A stretch of 48,482 nucleotides of DNA from an uncultured Verrucomicrobiota bacterium (lineage in GTDB: Bacteria; Verrucomicrobiota; Kiritimatiellia; Kiritimatiellales; Tichowtungiaceae), in NCBI GenBank assembly GCA_903826865.1, contig CAIKGD010000078.1, forward strand, positions 1 through 48,482, read 5' to 3'. Positions within the stretch are counted from its first letter, which is position 1. Each line of letters begins with the position of its first letter. The notes under the pieces were generated by a model. The model ran no database searches and was not told where the DNA came from. It was given only the letters and a program-made list of their open reading frames with translations. Below, in pieces: positions 23,169-32,183 of the stretch. A program made the position numbers and the translations under genes.

Positions 23169-25769
23169 ATGAACCCCAAGACCCTGCCAATTTATGAACT
23201 GCGCGATGAGCTGATCGCGGCGCTGAAAACAGACAGCCGTCTGATCATCGAAGCGCCGACCGGCTCCGGTAAGTCGACGCAGGTTCCGCAGATGCTTTTA
23301 GACTCCGGCCTTTGTGGGGCAGGCGCCCCCGCCTGCCATTCCTCTGCGCAGACAGGGATGCCTTTGCCACATTTAGGCGGCGAAATCGTCGTGCTCCAGC
23401 CGCGCCGGATCGCGGCACGCATGCTGGCGCGGCGCGTTGCCCACGAACGCGGCGGCGAAACCGGCGGTGAAGTCGGTTATCAGGTTCGCTTTGAAAACTG
23501 CATCTCGAATAAAACCCGCATCCGCTACGTCACCGAAGGAATTCTGCTCCGCCAGATCCTGAGTGATCCCGAACTGCGCGGAGTTTCCGCCGTCATCTTC
23601 GACGAGTTTCACGAACGCCATCTCTACGGCGACATCACCCTCGCCCGCGCGCTCCATCTTCAGAAAACGCGGCCCGATCTGAAAATTATCGTCATGTCCG
23701 CCACGCTCGACGCCGCGCCGCTGCGCGACTATCTCGCGCCGTGCCGCGAGCTGAAATCTGAAGGCCGCATGTTTCCGGTCGAAATTTCCTACGCCGCCAA
23801 AAAAATAGATTTTGATCATCACCCCGTGTGGGAAGCCGCCGCCGATGCGTTTGAAAGCGCGATCCGTTCCGGCGCAGAAGGCGACGTGCTCATCTTCATG
23901 CCCGGCGCGTATGAAATCTCGCGCACCGTTGAAGCCGTCCGTTCCAAGTCCTGCGCCAAAGAGTTCGCCGTCCTGCCGTTGCACGGCGAGCTTTCGCCGC
24001 GCGATCAGGATGCCGCTGTCGAACCGGGCGGCGGACGTAAAGTGGTGGTTGCGACTAACGTCGCTGAAACGTCCATCACCATTGACGGTATCCGCGTCGT
24101 GATCGACAGCGGACTCGCCCGCATCGCGCGCTATGATCCCAACCGCGGCATCGACACGCTGATGGTTGAGCGGATCAGTCGCGCCTCGGCCGATCAGCGC
24201 ACCGGCCGCGCAGGCCGTACCGCGCCGGGCATCTGCCATCGGCTCTGGACGCTTCAGGAGCAGAGCACGCGCAAAGCGCAGGAGCTGCCGGAAATTCTGC
24301 GGCATGATCTGGCTGAAGTAGTGCTGACGCTGAAAGCCGGCGGTATCGACGATGTTGAAAATTTCGCGTGGCTGGAAAAGCCCGATCCGGTTTCGCTGGC
24401 GCGCACGCTCACCCTGCTCACCGATCTCGGCGCGCTCGATCATCACGGCAAGCTGACGAAAACCGGATCGCGCATGGTGCAGTTTCCGATGCACCCGCGC
24501 TACGCGCGGATGCTGCTGGCAGCGGATCAGTATCACTGCGTCCGGCAGGCCTGCCTGATCGCCGCGCTGACGCAGGGCAAAGGCATTCTCGAACGCAACA
24601 AAGGCAAGGAAGTCCACGGACAACGCGACGATCTGCTGGGTGACGACGACTGCTCTGACTTTAAACGGCTCATGCGGGCGTGGAGTTTCGCCGATAAAAA
24701 CAATTATAACACCGGAGCCTGCCGCGAACTCGGCATTCACGCCGCTGCCGCCCGGCAGGTAAAGCCGCTCTACGAACGGTTCCTGCAAATCGCCGAACAG
24801 CAGGATTTGAAAATCAACCGGTCTGCGCCCGAAGATGAATTTCTGCAGAAGTGCATTCTGACCGCCTTTTCCGATCAGCTCGCCAAACGGTGCGACAAAG
24901 GAACCCTGCGCTGCGAACTGGTACACGGACGCACCGGCGAACTGGCGCGCGAAAGCGTTATCCGCGACGCGGAACTGTTCGTCGCCGCTGAGATCACCGA
25001 GATCGGCCAGACACGCGGCCAGACCGGCGTTCTGCTTAACCTCGCCACCGCTATCGAAGAAGAATGGCTGGAAGAACTGTTTCCGGAAGATTTCAGCGAA
25101 ATCCGTGTGCCTCAGTATGACACCTCGATCAAGCGCGTCGTCGTCGAACGGCGCAGAATGTTCCGCGATCTTGCACTCGATTCCTCCATTACCCACGATC
25201 CGCAGCCCGATGAAGCCGCCGCCGTCCTCGCCGCCGAAGTGCTTAAGGGCAATCTCGACATTCCCGGCTGGGATGAAGAGATCGAAAACTGGATTCTGCG
25301 CGTCAACCTGCTGGCGGAGTGGTGCCCCGACAAAAATATTCCGGTCATTGACGAAGCCGCGCGGCGCACAATGCTCGAGGAACTCTGCCTCGGCGCGGTC
25401 TGCCGTAAAGATCTGCGCGAAGCGGATGTGAAAACGGTTGTCCGCGACTGGCTGACCTATGAGCAGCAGCAGTGGATTGAAAAACAGGTTCCGGACCGCT
25501 TTACGATGCCGGGAGGACATCGCGCGCGCATCCGCTACGAAGCCGGACATAAGCCGGTGCTCTCCGCCATGATTCAGGATTTTTTCGGCATGACCCGGAC
25601 GCCGCGCATCGCTTTCGACCGTGTACCGCTCTGTGTCGAACTGCTCGCCCCCAACCGCAGGCCGGTGCAGATCACCGAGGATTTAGAATCTTTCTGGCGC
25701 GAAGCCTATCCCGAACTCCGCAAATCGCTCTCGCGGAAATACCCCCGCCATGAATGGCGGGAGCTGTAG
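23169..25769 (+). CDS. hrpB: DEAH-box ATP-dependent helicase HrpB-type
   Basis: This 866-residue superfamily 2 RNA helicase has APTGSGKSTQVPQML near residue 30 (Walker A), FDEFHERHLYGD as motif II (DEFH variant of DEAH), VMSATLDAAPL as motif III, VVVATNVAETSITIDGI as motif V and QRTGRAGRTAPGICHRLW as motif VI. A helical ratchet and the HrpB C-terminal domain follow. Two oddities stand out. About 22 extra residues between motifs I and Ia are encoded by a palindromic repeat (23313-23371), and the last codons overlap another palindrome (25744-25761). The frame remains open, so the protein should still be made. The cellular target of HrpB is not established. Confidence 0.9.
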   Translation: MNPKTLPIYELRDELIAALKTDSRLIIEAPTGSGKSTQVPQMLLDSGLCGAGAPACHSSAQTGMPLPHLGGEIVVLQPRRIAARMLARRVAHERGGETGGEVGYQVRFENCISNKTRIRYVTEGILLRQILSDPELRGVSAVIFDEFHERHLYGDITLARALHLQKTRPDLKIIVMSATLDAAPLRDYLAPCRELKSEGRMFPVEISYAAKKIDFDHHPVWEAAADAFESAIRSGAEGDVLIFMPGAYEISRTVEAVRSKSCAKEFAVLPLHGELSPRDQDAAVEPGGGRKVVVATNVAETSITIDGIRVVIDSGLARIARYDPNRGIDTLMVERISRASADQRTGRAGRTAPGICHRLWTLQEQSTRKAQELPEILRHDLAEVVLTLKAGGIDDVENFAWLEKPDPVSLARTLTLLTDLGALDHHGKLTKTGSRMVQFPMHPRYARMLLAADQYHCVRQACLIAALTQGKGILERNKGKEVHGQRDDLLGDDDCSDFKRLMRAWSFADKNNYNTGACRELGIHAAAARQVKPLYERFLQIAEQQDLKINRSAPEDEFLQKCILTAFSDQLAKRCDKGTLRCELVHGRTGELARESVIRDAELFVAAEITEIGQTRGQTGVLLNLATAIEEEWLEELFPEDFSEIRVPQYDTSIKRVVVERRRMFRDLALDSSITHDPQPDEAAAVLAAEVLKGNLDIPGWDEEIENWILRVNLLAEWCPDKNIPVIDEAARRTMLEELCLGAVCRKDLREADVKTVVRDWLTYEQQQWIEKQVPDRFTMPGGHRARIRYEAGHKPVLSAMIQDFFGMTRTPRIAFDRVPLCVELLAPNRRPVQITEDLESFWREAYPELRKSLSRKYPRHEWREL
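23313..23371. repeat. Palindromic repeat embedded in the hrpB reading frame
   Basis: TGTGG (23313-23317) and CCACA (23367-23371) enclose a perfect 7-bp stem, GGCAGGC (23318-23324) with GCCTGCC (23331-23337). It encodes a Cys/Ala/Pro-rich insert between LLDSG and GGEIVVLQP, where ordinary HrpB proteins have a short loop. Confidence 0.65.
25744..25761. repeat. Palindrome at the 3' end of hrpB
   Basis: CCCGCCAT-GA-ATGGCGGG is a perfect 8-bp inverted repeat that encodes the final residues (PRHEWREL) and nearly reaches the stop codon. It could serve as a terminator stem, but no T-run follows. Confidence 0.55.
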
Positions 25770-25885
25770 AAGCGGCACCTCCGTCACATCCGAACACTGG
25801 AATATTTGAATGCAGCACGATAAGGCAAAGATTTTTTGTTGCGTTGCTGCGGGGCACAAAGTAACTTCTCGGCTCTCTTTTCAAT

Positions 25886-25961
<76 letters not shown>

Positions 25962-26004
25962 CCGGGGCTCGGCTCTTCCCCAAAGGCGTGGAATATTCGT
26001 GCGG

Positions 26005-27129
26005 TTATTTTTGTTTTTTACAACCGGCTGTAGAATCCAGAATCTCCAGACAGGGAATCAGGCGCACCTGACAGGACGCGACAGACTGCGAATTGCGATC
26101 CGGACTCGCTAACCGTTCGATAATGATCCGTCCGGCCTCCACACCCATTTTCCATGGATCCTGACGAATAGTCGTCAGCGGCGGGACAACCAGTCTGCTC
26201 CAGCTCAGCCCGCCGTATCCTATGACAGACAAATCATCTGGAATGATGAGCTCCATCTCCGCAGCTATCTTGTAAACCGAAGGAGCAAAACTGTCGTCTG
26301 CCAGAAATATGGCGGTAATATCTGAATTTTCCTGCAAAAGTTCCTGCGCAGCACGCGTACTTCCCTCATACTGACCGACCTCAACCGTCGTGCAATCCGC
26401 TCCGGCTTCGCGGATAATTTTTTCAAAAACTTTCCGCCGTTTCGCGTAGGTTCCATAGCCTTGATAGCCGGCGATCTGACCGATCTGGCGATGCCCTAAA
26501 GAAAGCAGATGTTCTGCCGCCATTCTGCCGCCCGCCGTTTCGTCTGTGCCGACAAAATCGGCGTGCGTATGAGAAGCCAAACGGTCTATGGTTACCAGAG
26601 GAATACCCCGTTCCCATACTTCATTGAAATAGATATCCGCAACTTTGTCATCTCGCGGACAAACAATCATGCCGTCCACCCGATGATCGAGGAGGTTATG
26701 AATCACCTCCAGCTCTGTACGTTCCCCCGGAGCCGGCGGACGGTCAGGATGGGAAGGCAGCCAATCCATCAACGGCAGCAGCCCTTTGGCCTGCAACCCT
26801 TCCTGAATACCCAGCAACATCTGAGATGACCACTCGTTGCCGGGCTTCATGACAACCCCCACCATTCCGGAGCGCCCGGTCTGAATGGCACGAATCAGGT
26901 TGTTCGGGCGGTAGCGCAATTCCTTGGCAACTTCCAGAATACGCCGACTGGTTTCTCCTGCAACCAGTGAACTGTTGCGAAGCGCCAGCGAAACCGTATT
27001 AATGGAGACTCCCACCCTTTCAGCAATATCTTTCAGGCTGGATTGGCGCGATTGAGAAATGTGGCCTTTTTCAGCCCCGGATGTTTTTCCGCCGCCTGTT
27101 TTTACCTGAACGTGCTGCTTTTTATTCAT
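26005..27129 (-). CDS. LacI-family transcriptional regulator
   Basis: This protein has 374 residues. An unusual 30-residue basic extension precedes the helix-turn-helix SLKDIAERVGVSINTVSLALR (about 31-51) and hinge helix RYRPNNLIRAIQTGRSG. The periplasmic-binding-like sensor has DGMIVCPRDD, IPLVTIDR and a C-terminal VPPLTTIRQDPWKMG. LacI proteins repress or activate sugar-use genes in response to a sugar-like ligand. It is the last gene of the sulfatase/glycosidase cluster, 105 bp after the GH42-like gene, and is the likely controller of that cluster. The perfect palindrome at 46476 is its best candidate operator. Confidence 0.92.
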   Translation of the reverse strand: MNKKQHVQVKTGGGKTSGAEKGHISQSRQSSLKDIAERVGVSINTVSLALRNSSLVAGETSRRILEVAKELRYRPNNLIRAIQTGRSGMVGVVMKPGNEWSSQMLLGIQEGLQAKGLLPLMDWLPSHPDRPPAPGERTELEVIHNLLDHRVDGMIVCPRDDKVADIYFNEVWERGIPLVTIDRLASHTHADFVGTDETAGGRMAAEHLLSLGHRQIGQIAGYQGYGTYAKRRKVFEKIIREAGADCTTVEVGQYEGSTRAAQELLQENSDITAIFLADDSFAPSVYKIAAEMELIIPDDLSVIGYGGLSWSRLVVPPLTTIRQDPWKMGVEAGRIIIERLASPDRNSQSVASCQVRLIPCLEILDSTAGCKKQK

Positions 27130-27234
27130 GCGGCATTTTTAGCACAGACCAAGACACTTCGTCCAGAATAGATGCAACCGGACCTTTGCGCCCGATTGTA
27201 AAAAACCGGTTCGCTTCAACCCGTTGAGGGTGTT

Positions 27235-29346
27235 TTAAAATACCAGCTCAATCATCTGATGCCCCTGCATCCGCTCAATCGGAATCTGCACGGCACCATT
27301 ATGCTGATTAAAGGCCATGGCTGTTTTTTGCGGAACGCCCCGGACGGAAACAACCGGACGGTCTTCTCTGACTGTTACCGTGAAGCCTCCGATCGGAACT
27401 GTTTCCTCAACTATTTCCAGCTTTTCACCCCGGCGTTCCGGGATGTAGTAGAGCAAATGAAGCACGTTGCGGTTTTCCTGCGGCTGCTCGTTATACGTCA
27501 CCAGCAAGTTGTGCGGCCCGGTATGTGAAACAACCGGCGGCCCTATCAGCAATTCAATGGCATTCCACAGCAACTGTCTGCACCACAAGGGGGAATTGAA
27601 TGCATAAATCCGTGCCAGCGGATGGCAAAAATAGATCGCATTGCCGTTGCGCACCGCCGCCGGACGCCCCGATTTCCCGGTGGATGGAGTCTGAAGATGC
27701 GAGCAGTAATGCCGCCAGTCACGGTCGAAATACGACTCAATCGCGGTCAAAAGCACTTTCGCCCCGGATGAAGCCTCTATATCCAATCCGCGCAGATACA
27801 TTACGTGTTCCGTTTCAGGCAGATTCTTTCCAATTTCACCGGAAGGGATAACATAGTCCGTGTAATTATTGTTGAAAAACCAGCGTCCACGGGCCGGTTT
27901 TTTATCTCCGTCTTCAAAAACGGGCCCGTCTCCGGTTTTACGGATCCCCAGCGACTTGACCAGAAAATCATTTTTCCCGGAATCCAGCCCGGACTCAAAC
28001 GAAGCAATCAGCTTGCCACCGTCCGCAACATAGGCATCCAGTCTGGCGGCAAATGATCCCGTCGCGGGGATGCTGTCAGGCAGAATCAACAGTTTGTACT
28101 TTGAGAAGTCCGCTTCGCGGTCAATGAGGTCGAACTGATGTGCACCCTCCTGGAGCATACGGACAATCCCGCTCATTTCAGGGGGGAAATTAAATACCGT
28201 AGAAACTCCGGCTTTGGGCGTTTCGTCATCATAGATTCCGTCTTCGGGATGCAGCACGCCGATTTCCGCAACCGGACTGGAGGGATAACACCACGGCTCT
28301 TTTTCCGCGATGGAATTATATATCCTGCCGATCAAGTCATACGTTACCGGACATATTTCCCCGGACGGGTGCAGCTGGTCGCCGATTGAACACTTTGCTC
28401 CGACAGCCAGCATCCGGAAGCATTCGTACTCTAGTGAGGCCTGCGGTTTAAAGGAATGAAAATCCCCCCACATGGAATGAAACTTGCCGGTCATGCCGAG
28501 AAACTCTTTGCCCAGTGTGCGGACATACCGCGCGGTAACAGGAAAATGAATATATCCCCAAGGTCCGCTGCCCTGCGACTCGATTTCGAAGTGAGAATAG
28601 CAATCCAGCATCCGGCGATGATGACAGGAAATATGCCCGGAGTTGTAGAAAAGAGAACAATCCCGGCTGAACGAGCGTACATGAGCCGTCATGGCAGACG
28701 TAAATTCCTCAATCACAGTCCGGCCGAACCGGCAGCGCTCATAATCATCAGACGGATCAAGTCCGCGCTCCATCATCTGCGACCGGGTCCACTTGCTGGA
28801 ATCATCCAGAGGAATAACAATGTCAAAGAAAAGTCCATCAACAACCGGAACCGACGTGAACAGGTCATTAACGATTTCTTTCAGGAAATCAAAATAGGGT
28901 GAATTGACCGCCAGAAGATGTCCAAACCCCGCTTCATACGGCTTGTTTTCAATAATCCGTCCGGTGCGGTCCATAGCCAGCCATTCCGGATGCTCGCGGG
29001 CGGTTAACTCGTCCAGCTGAACGGTTAAATAGATCGGGGTTCTGATGCCCCGCTTCCGGCAGGCTTCAATCTGTTCCACCAGCATATTTCTATGAACCAG
29101 CGTTGGATGCACCCGTTCCGGAAACCGCTTGCTGTCGTAGTAGAGATACCCATGATGGCACCGTGCGAAAAGCGTTACGGAATTCACTCCGGCGCGCGCC
29201 AGAGTGCCGGCAAAATTATCTGAATCAAACCGCTCTCCAACCGCCGGGATCCATTCTGCGGTGTGAAAATCCATATGAATCTGCCGGGAGGGAAGCCGGT
29301 TTTTTGTACAAATCTTCTTCTCTGGTTTCTTCATATTTACTTTCAT
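27235..29346 (-). CDS. GH42/GHL-like glycoside hydrolase with beta-galactosidase trimerisation-type domain
   Basis: This protein has 703 residues. The N-terminal TIM barrel begins RQIHMDFHTAEWIPAVGERF and continues with VNSVTLFARCHHGYLYYDSK, then RGIRTPIYLTVQLDE and VDGLFFDIVIPLDD. From about 365 a glutamine-amidotransferase-like fold (VAEIGVLHPEDGIYDD, then YKLLILPDSIPATGSFAARL, then YVADGGKLIASF) matches the beta-galactosidase trimerisation domain, and a beta-sandwich ends the chain. No signal peptide is evident, suggesting cytoplasmic action on imported sugars. Its ATG abuts the stop of the upstream gene with no spacer and there is no strong Shine-Dalgarno. The exact family and substrate are not assignable; catalytic acids were not identified. 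Confidence 0.65.
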   Translation of the reverse strand: MKVNMKKPEKKICTKNRLPSRQIHMDFHTAEWIPAVGERFDSDNFAGTLARAGVNSVTLFARCHHGYLYYDSKRFPERVHPTLVHRNMLVEQIEACRKRGIRTPIYLTVQLDELTAREHPEWLAMDRTGRIIENKPYEAGFGHLLAVNSPYFDFLKEIVNDLFTSVPVVDGLFFDIVIPLDDSSKWTRSQMMERGLDPSDDYERCRFGRTVIEEFTSAMTAHVRSFSRDCSLFYNSGHISCHHRRMLDCYSHFEIESQGSGPWGYIHFPVTARYVRTLGKEFLGMTGKFHSMWGDFHSFKPQASLEYECFRMLAVGAKCSIGDQLHPSGEICPVTYDLIGRIYNSIAEKEPWCYPSSPVAEIGVLHPEDGIYDDETPKAGVSTVFNFPPEMSGIVRMLQEGAHQFDLIDREADFSKYKLLILPDSIPATGSFAARLDAYVADGGKLIASFESGLDSGKNDFLVKSLGIRKTGDGPVFEDGDKKPARGRWFFNNNYTDYVIPSGEIGKNLPETEHVMYLRGLDIEASSGAKVLLTAIESYFDRDWRHYCSHLQTPSTGKSGRPAAVRNGNAIYFCHPLARIYAFNSPLWCRQLLWNAIELLIGPPVVSHTGPHNLLVTYNEQPQENRNVLHLLYYIPERRGEKLEIVEETVPIGGFTVTVREDRPVVSVRGVPQKTAMAFNQHNGAVQIPIERMQGHQMIELVF

Positions 29347-32172
29347 TCAATTATTCTGCTGCCCGACTGATATTTTCAGACGGACAAATCCGGATTCGCC
29401 GGCTTGAATCCGATTGGTGACGTTTTCAAAACTGCTGTCGATAATCCCCGTACCGGTTTCGGCGATCCCGCTGGTGCTCCAGCCGGAGGAAAGCAGATTG
29501 GTGACAGCTTCCACTTTATAGGCGAGGCTGCGAGCCGTCGCATCGCGGCGGCGGCGATAAATGTATTCGAAACCCTGCCCTGCTGCATTGGTGCCGGACA
29601 GGTTTGCAATGTTTGGAAACTTTTCACGGTCTGCCGGGATCGGGTTTCCAACGTTTGCAAACGTTCCGAAGGCGTATTCGAGAAGGTTGTCTTTTCCGTC
29701 GCCGTCCGGGTCGCTTGAATAATTTTGATTGGTTGAACTCAGCCCCTGGCCGGTCAGCCATTCATTGAAATAGTTCGCGCCAATACCGGAAATGGATGCG
29801 GTGCGGTGTTCGATATCCAGAATGACATCAAGATGCTCAAAGGAGCGGGTGTAGACCCAGCCTGTACGGACCGCATCGCCCAGCGGCCTGCCAAGCGGCA
29901 TGCGGTATTCCGGAAAATCAGCCAGACTGCCGTAGTTTTCGGTGTAACCCCAGGAATAGCAGAAATAGCTGTAGGGCTGAGCGGAAACCAGATAGCAGGC
30001 CAATGAAAAGGCGATTTTATTACGCGCTTCGATGCACAGATTCTCATACGGTTCGGCCATTTTTGCTGTATTCAACGAGGTAAAATCGGGATCCGGCCAG
30101 CCTTTAACGATAACCATCTTGCCGGATTTTCCGACACTGCTGATGGTATCCATATCACGGGCGATTGTTTCTTTGTTGGTGCAGGCAAACGCAGTGAAAT
30201 GCTCAACCATCACTCCGTCCGCATGCGGCAGATATTCGAGCCCCGATGTTGTGTCGCCGTTCAGCGAGCGGAACCCGTTGTAGATGACGATGGCGTTGGT
30301 TCCCATTTCAACCTGCGCACGATCCAGCTGGTCGCAGGTCGCATTGACCAGATCAGATGTCGTCGCCGGAGCCCAGTACGGCAGCAGCACGGAACGAACC
30401 GGCTGCATCACAGCATCCGCAAAAACTCCGTTGCAGCTGTATTGCGCAGTCCCTTTCCCTGCCTGCTGCGCCCACCATTGGCGGAAACTTTCATTGAGAA
30501 TATTATACTGTTCAACCGTTGTGTCTGTTTTGTAAACCGGCACGCCGTTGGTATTGCGCAGGATCCATTCCGGGTGCAGGGCCGCGTCTGAGCAGGCGCT
30601 ATAGAACGGGTAATTTAAAAATGAATTCCAGTAGTAAAGAATTTTCATGCCGGGGTTGGCTGCTTTGAGCCGGGCCGCGTCATTGGAAATACCTGCCTCA
30701 GTCGATCCGAACTGCAGGCGGGCATGCCCCTTTTCCAGACAGACAAAATCGGACGTGGCGGCAACAAAAGCCACCTCCGCATCGGTCAGCGCCGCTTTGG
30801 ATTTCCCGAAGTGAATATAGACGGGAATGGTGTCCCATGAAAACGGCGGATACTTCGGATGCTTTATGACATTAATGGTCATGGTCGCCTGATTGGTTCC
30901 GCCGGCACCGTCGGACATTTGAACAGTGAATATATTCAGTCCGAAATCCCCGCCAGCGGGCACTCCGGAAAGCGTTCCGCTGGACGAAACAGATAGCCAG
31001 TCCGGGCCGGATATTTTTGAACACTCAACCGCTCCGCCCGGAACGGCGTTGCTTTCGGGAATTACGGCGGAATAATTCAGATAAACCACCGCATCGGGCA
31101 TATGAAGGTTTTCCGGTAAAACGGCGAGCTGTATCCAGTCCCTGCCATCAGTCTGATCCTGCACAAGAAAAGTCATGAGCGACGGATCAAATCCGGCAAC
31201 TGAAATATTCGTGATACCGGCCAAACTGTGCAGATCGACTGAATCAAACAGTGTATAGACGCCGCCTGTTCCGCTGTAGGCCGAGCCGTCCACCGCCAGC
31301 CTGACTCCGGAAAGATCCAGCCGGTTTGTGACATGAACCGTGCTGATTCCGTTTGTATTAAAAACGAACCGGAATATCCCGTTGGTCGCGGAGGCAGTCT
31401 GGCAATTCAGCGTATCTATGATAATTGAAGACCCGTCCCCGACCACCCGGAATTCAGCCGGGTTCTGGCCTCCATTGGATCCGACTTTAACTTGAGCATC
31501 CAGATTCACCATGCCGCCACTCACCTCAAAAAGACCTGTGTTCAGATCGAGTGAATCATTCATCAGTGTGCCGGTGATATTTATACTGCCCGAGGATAAC
31601 CTGACGGTTCCCAATCCGCTGATAGTCAGGGTTTTGTTGCTGAATACACTGCTCAGCGTACCGCCCTTCACATCAACCAGCCCGCCTTTGTTTACCAGCA
31701 ACGCATCGCCCATGCTCAGCGTACCACCCGTCAGATTGTAGATTCCGTTCGTCCCGGCAGACGTTGGATTGCCTACTGTATTGGTAGCAAACGAAACCGT
31801 CCCGGCAGACTGGTTTACCACTCCGGTCCCCGTGGAACCGGAGGCCACCTGAATCACCGGAACCGTTAGGGTGCCGGAACTGATAACATTTACGATGCCC
31901 GGATTTGTATTATTCACAACTTGCAATTTGGCAATCGTTGCGGATGTGTCGAGCGTTACAGCCTGATTGTTATTTATGACCACCGTATTTGTCGCCGCCG
32001 GAAAAACCGTAGATGCAGAATAGTCCGGGCCGCCGGTGCTGCTGCTGTTATCCTTCCACCGCGAAAGATCAGACCAGTTTCCGCTCCCTCCGACGCGAGT
32101 ATACGAGACCGCCGCCGGTCCGGTCGTGCTCAGCCCGGCAAATATCAGCAACAGGTATAGAGTTCTTTTCAT
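29347..32172 (-). CDS. Secreted beta-helix / Ig-like / GHL15-like multidomain protein
   Basis: This protein has 941 residues. A signal peptide (KRTLYLLLIFAGLSTTGPAA) precedes a repetitive Ser/Thr/Gly/Asn region (about 25-300) of the autotransporter-adhesin type, with repeats such as GIYNLTGGTLSMGDALLVNKG. An Ig-like cadherin-type module follows (DWLSVSSSGTLSGVPAGGDF, about 390). Residues about 445-790 resemble the putative glycosidase GHL15 (YIHFGKSKAALTDAEVAFVA, then MKILYYWNSFLNYP, then FADAVMQPV). The C-terminus has DPDGDGKDNLLEYAFG, a Verrucomicrobial C-terminal module. A surface-bound glycan-acting enzyme is inferred. Its start is 11 bp after the sulfatase stop, and its stop abuts the next start. 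Confidence 0.7.
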   Translation of the reverse strand: MKRTLYLLLIFAGLSTTGPAAVSYTRVGGSGNWSDLSRWKDNSSSTGGPDYSASTVFPAATNTVVINNNQAVTLDTSATIAKLQVVNNTNPGIVNVISSGTLTVPVIQVASGSTGTGVVNQSAGTVSFATNTVGNPTSAGTNGIYNLTGGTLSMGDALLVNKGGLVDVKGGTLSSVFSNKTLTISGLGTVRLSSGSINITGTLMNDSLDLNTGLFEVSGGMVNLDAQVKVGSNGGQNPAEFRVVGDGSSIIIDTLNCQTASATNGIFRFVFNTNGISTVHVTNRLDLSGVRLAVDGSAYSGTGGVYTLFDSVDLHSLAGITNISVAGFDPSLMTFLVQDQTDGRDWIQLAVLPENLHMPDAVVYLNYSAVIPESNAVPGGAVECSKISGPDWLSVSSSGTLSGVPAGGDFGLNIFTVQMSDGAGGTNQATMTINVIKHPKYPPFSWDTIPVYIHFGKSKAALTDAEVAFVAATSDFVCLEKGHARLQFGSTEAGISNDAARLKAANPGMKILYYWNSFLNYPFYSACSDAALHPEWILRNTNGVPVYKTDTTVEQYNILNESFRQWWAQQAGKGTAQYSCNGVFADAVMQPVRSVLLPYWAPATTSDLVNATCDQLDRAQVEMGTNAIVIYNGFRSLNGDTTSGLEYLPHADGVMVEHFTAFACTNKETIARDMDTISSVGKSGKMVIVKGWPDPDFTSLNTAKMAEPYENLCIEARNKIAFSLACYLVSAQPYSYFCYSWGYTENYGSLADFPEYRMPLGRPLGDAVRTGWVYTRSFEHLDVILDIEHRTASISGIGANYFNEWLTGQGLSSTNQNYSSDPDGDGKDNLLEYAFGTFANVGNPIPADREKFPNIANLSGTNAAGQGFEYIYRRRRDATARSLAYKVEAVTNLLSSGWSTSGIAETGTGIIDSSFENVTNRIQAGESGFVRLKISVGQQNN
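29650..29665. repeat. Perfect 16-bp palindrome inside a coding region
   Basis: AACGTTTGCAAACGTT is fully symmetric. It lies in the C-terminal linker codons of the beta-helix/GHL15-like gene, next to TTTCC and GGAAAC segments that recall the TTCCAA/TTGGAA repeat family. Confidence 0.4.
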
Positions 32173-32183
32173 CCAGGAATATT

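Noticed and set aside
23373-25550. A 725-codon open frame on the minus strand
   Set aside because: It is the antisense of hrpB in a GC-rich gene. It lacks recognisable motifs, while the plus strand shows every helicase motif.
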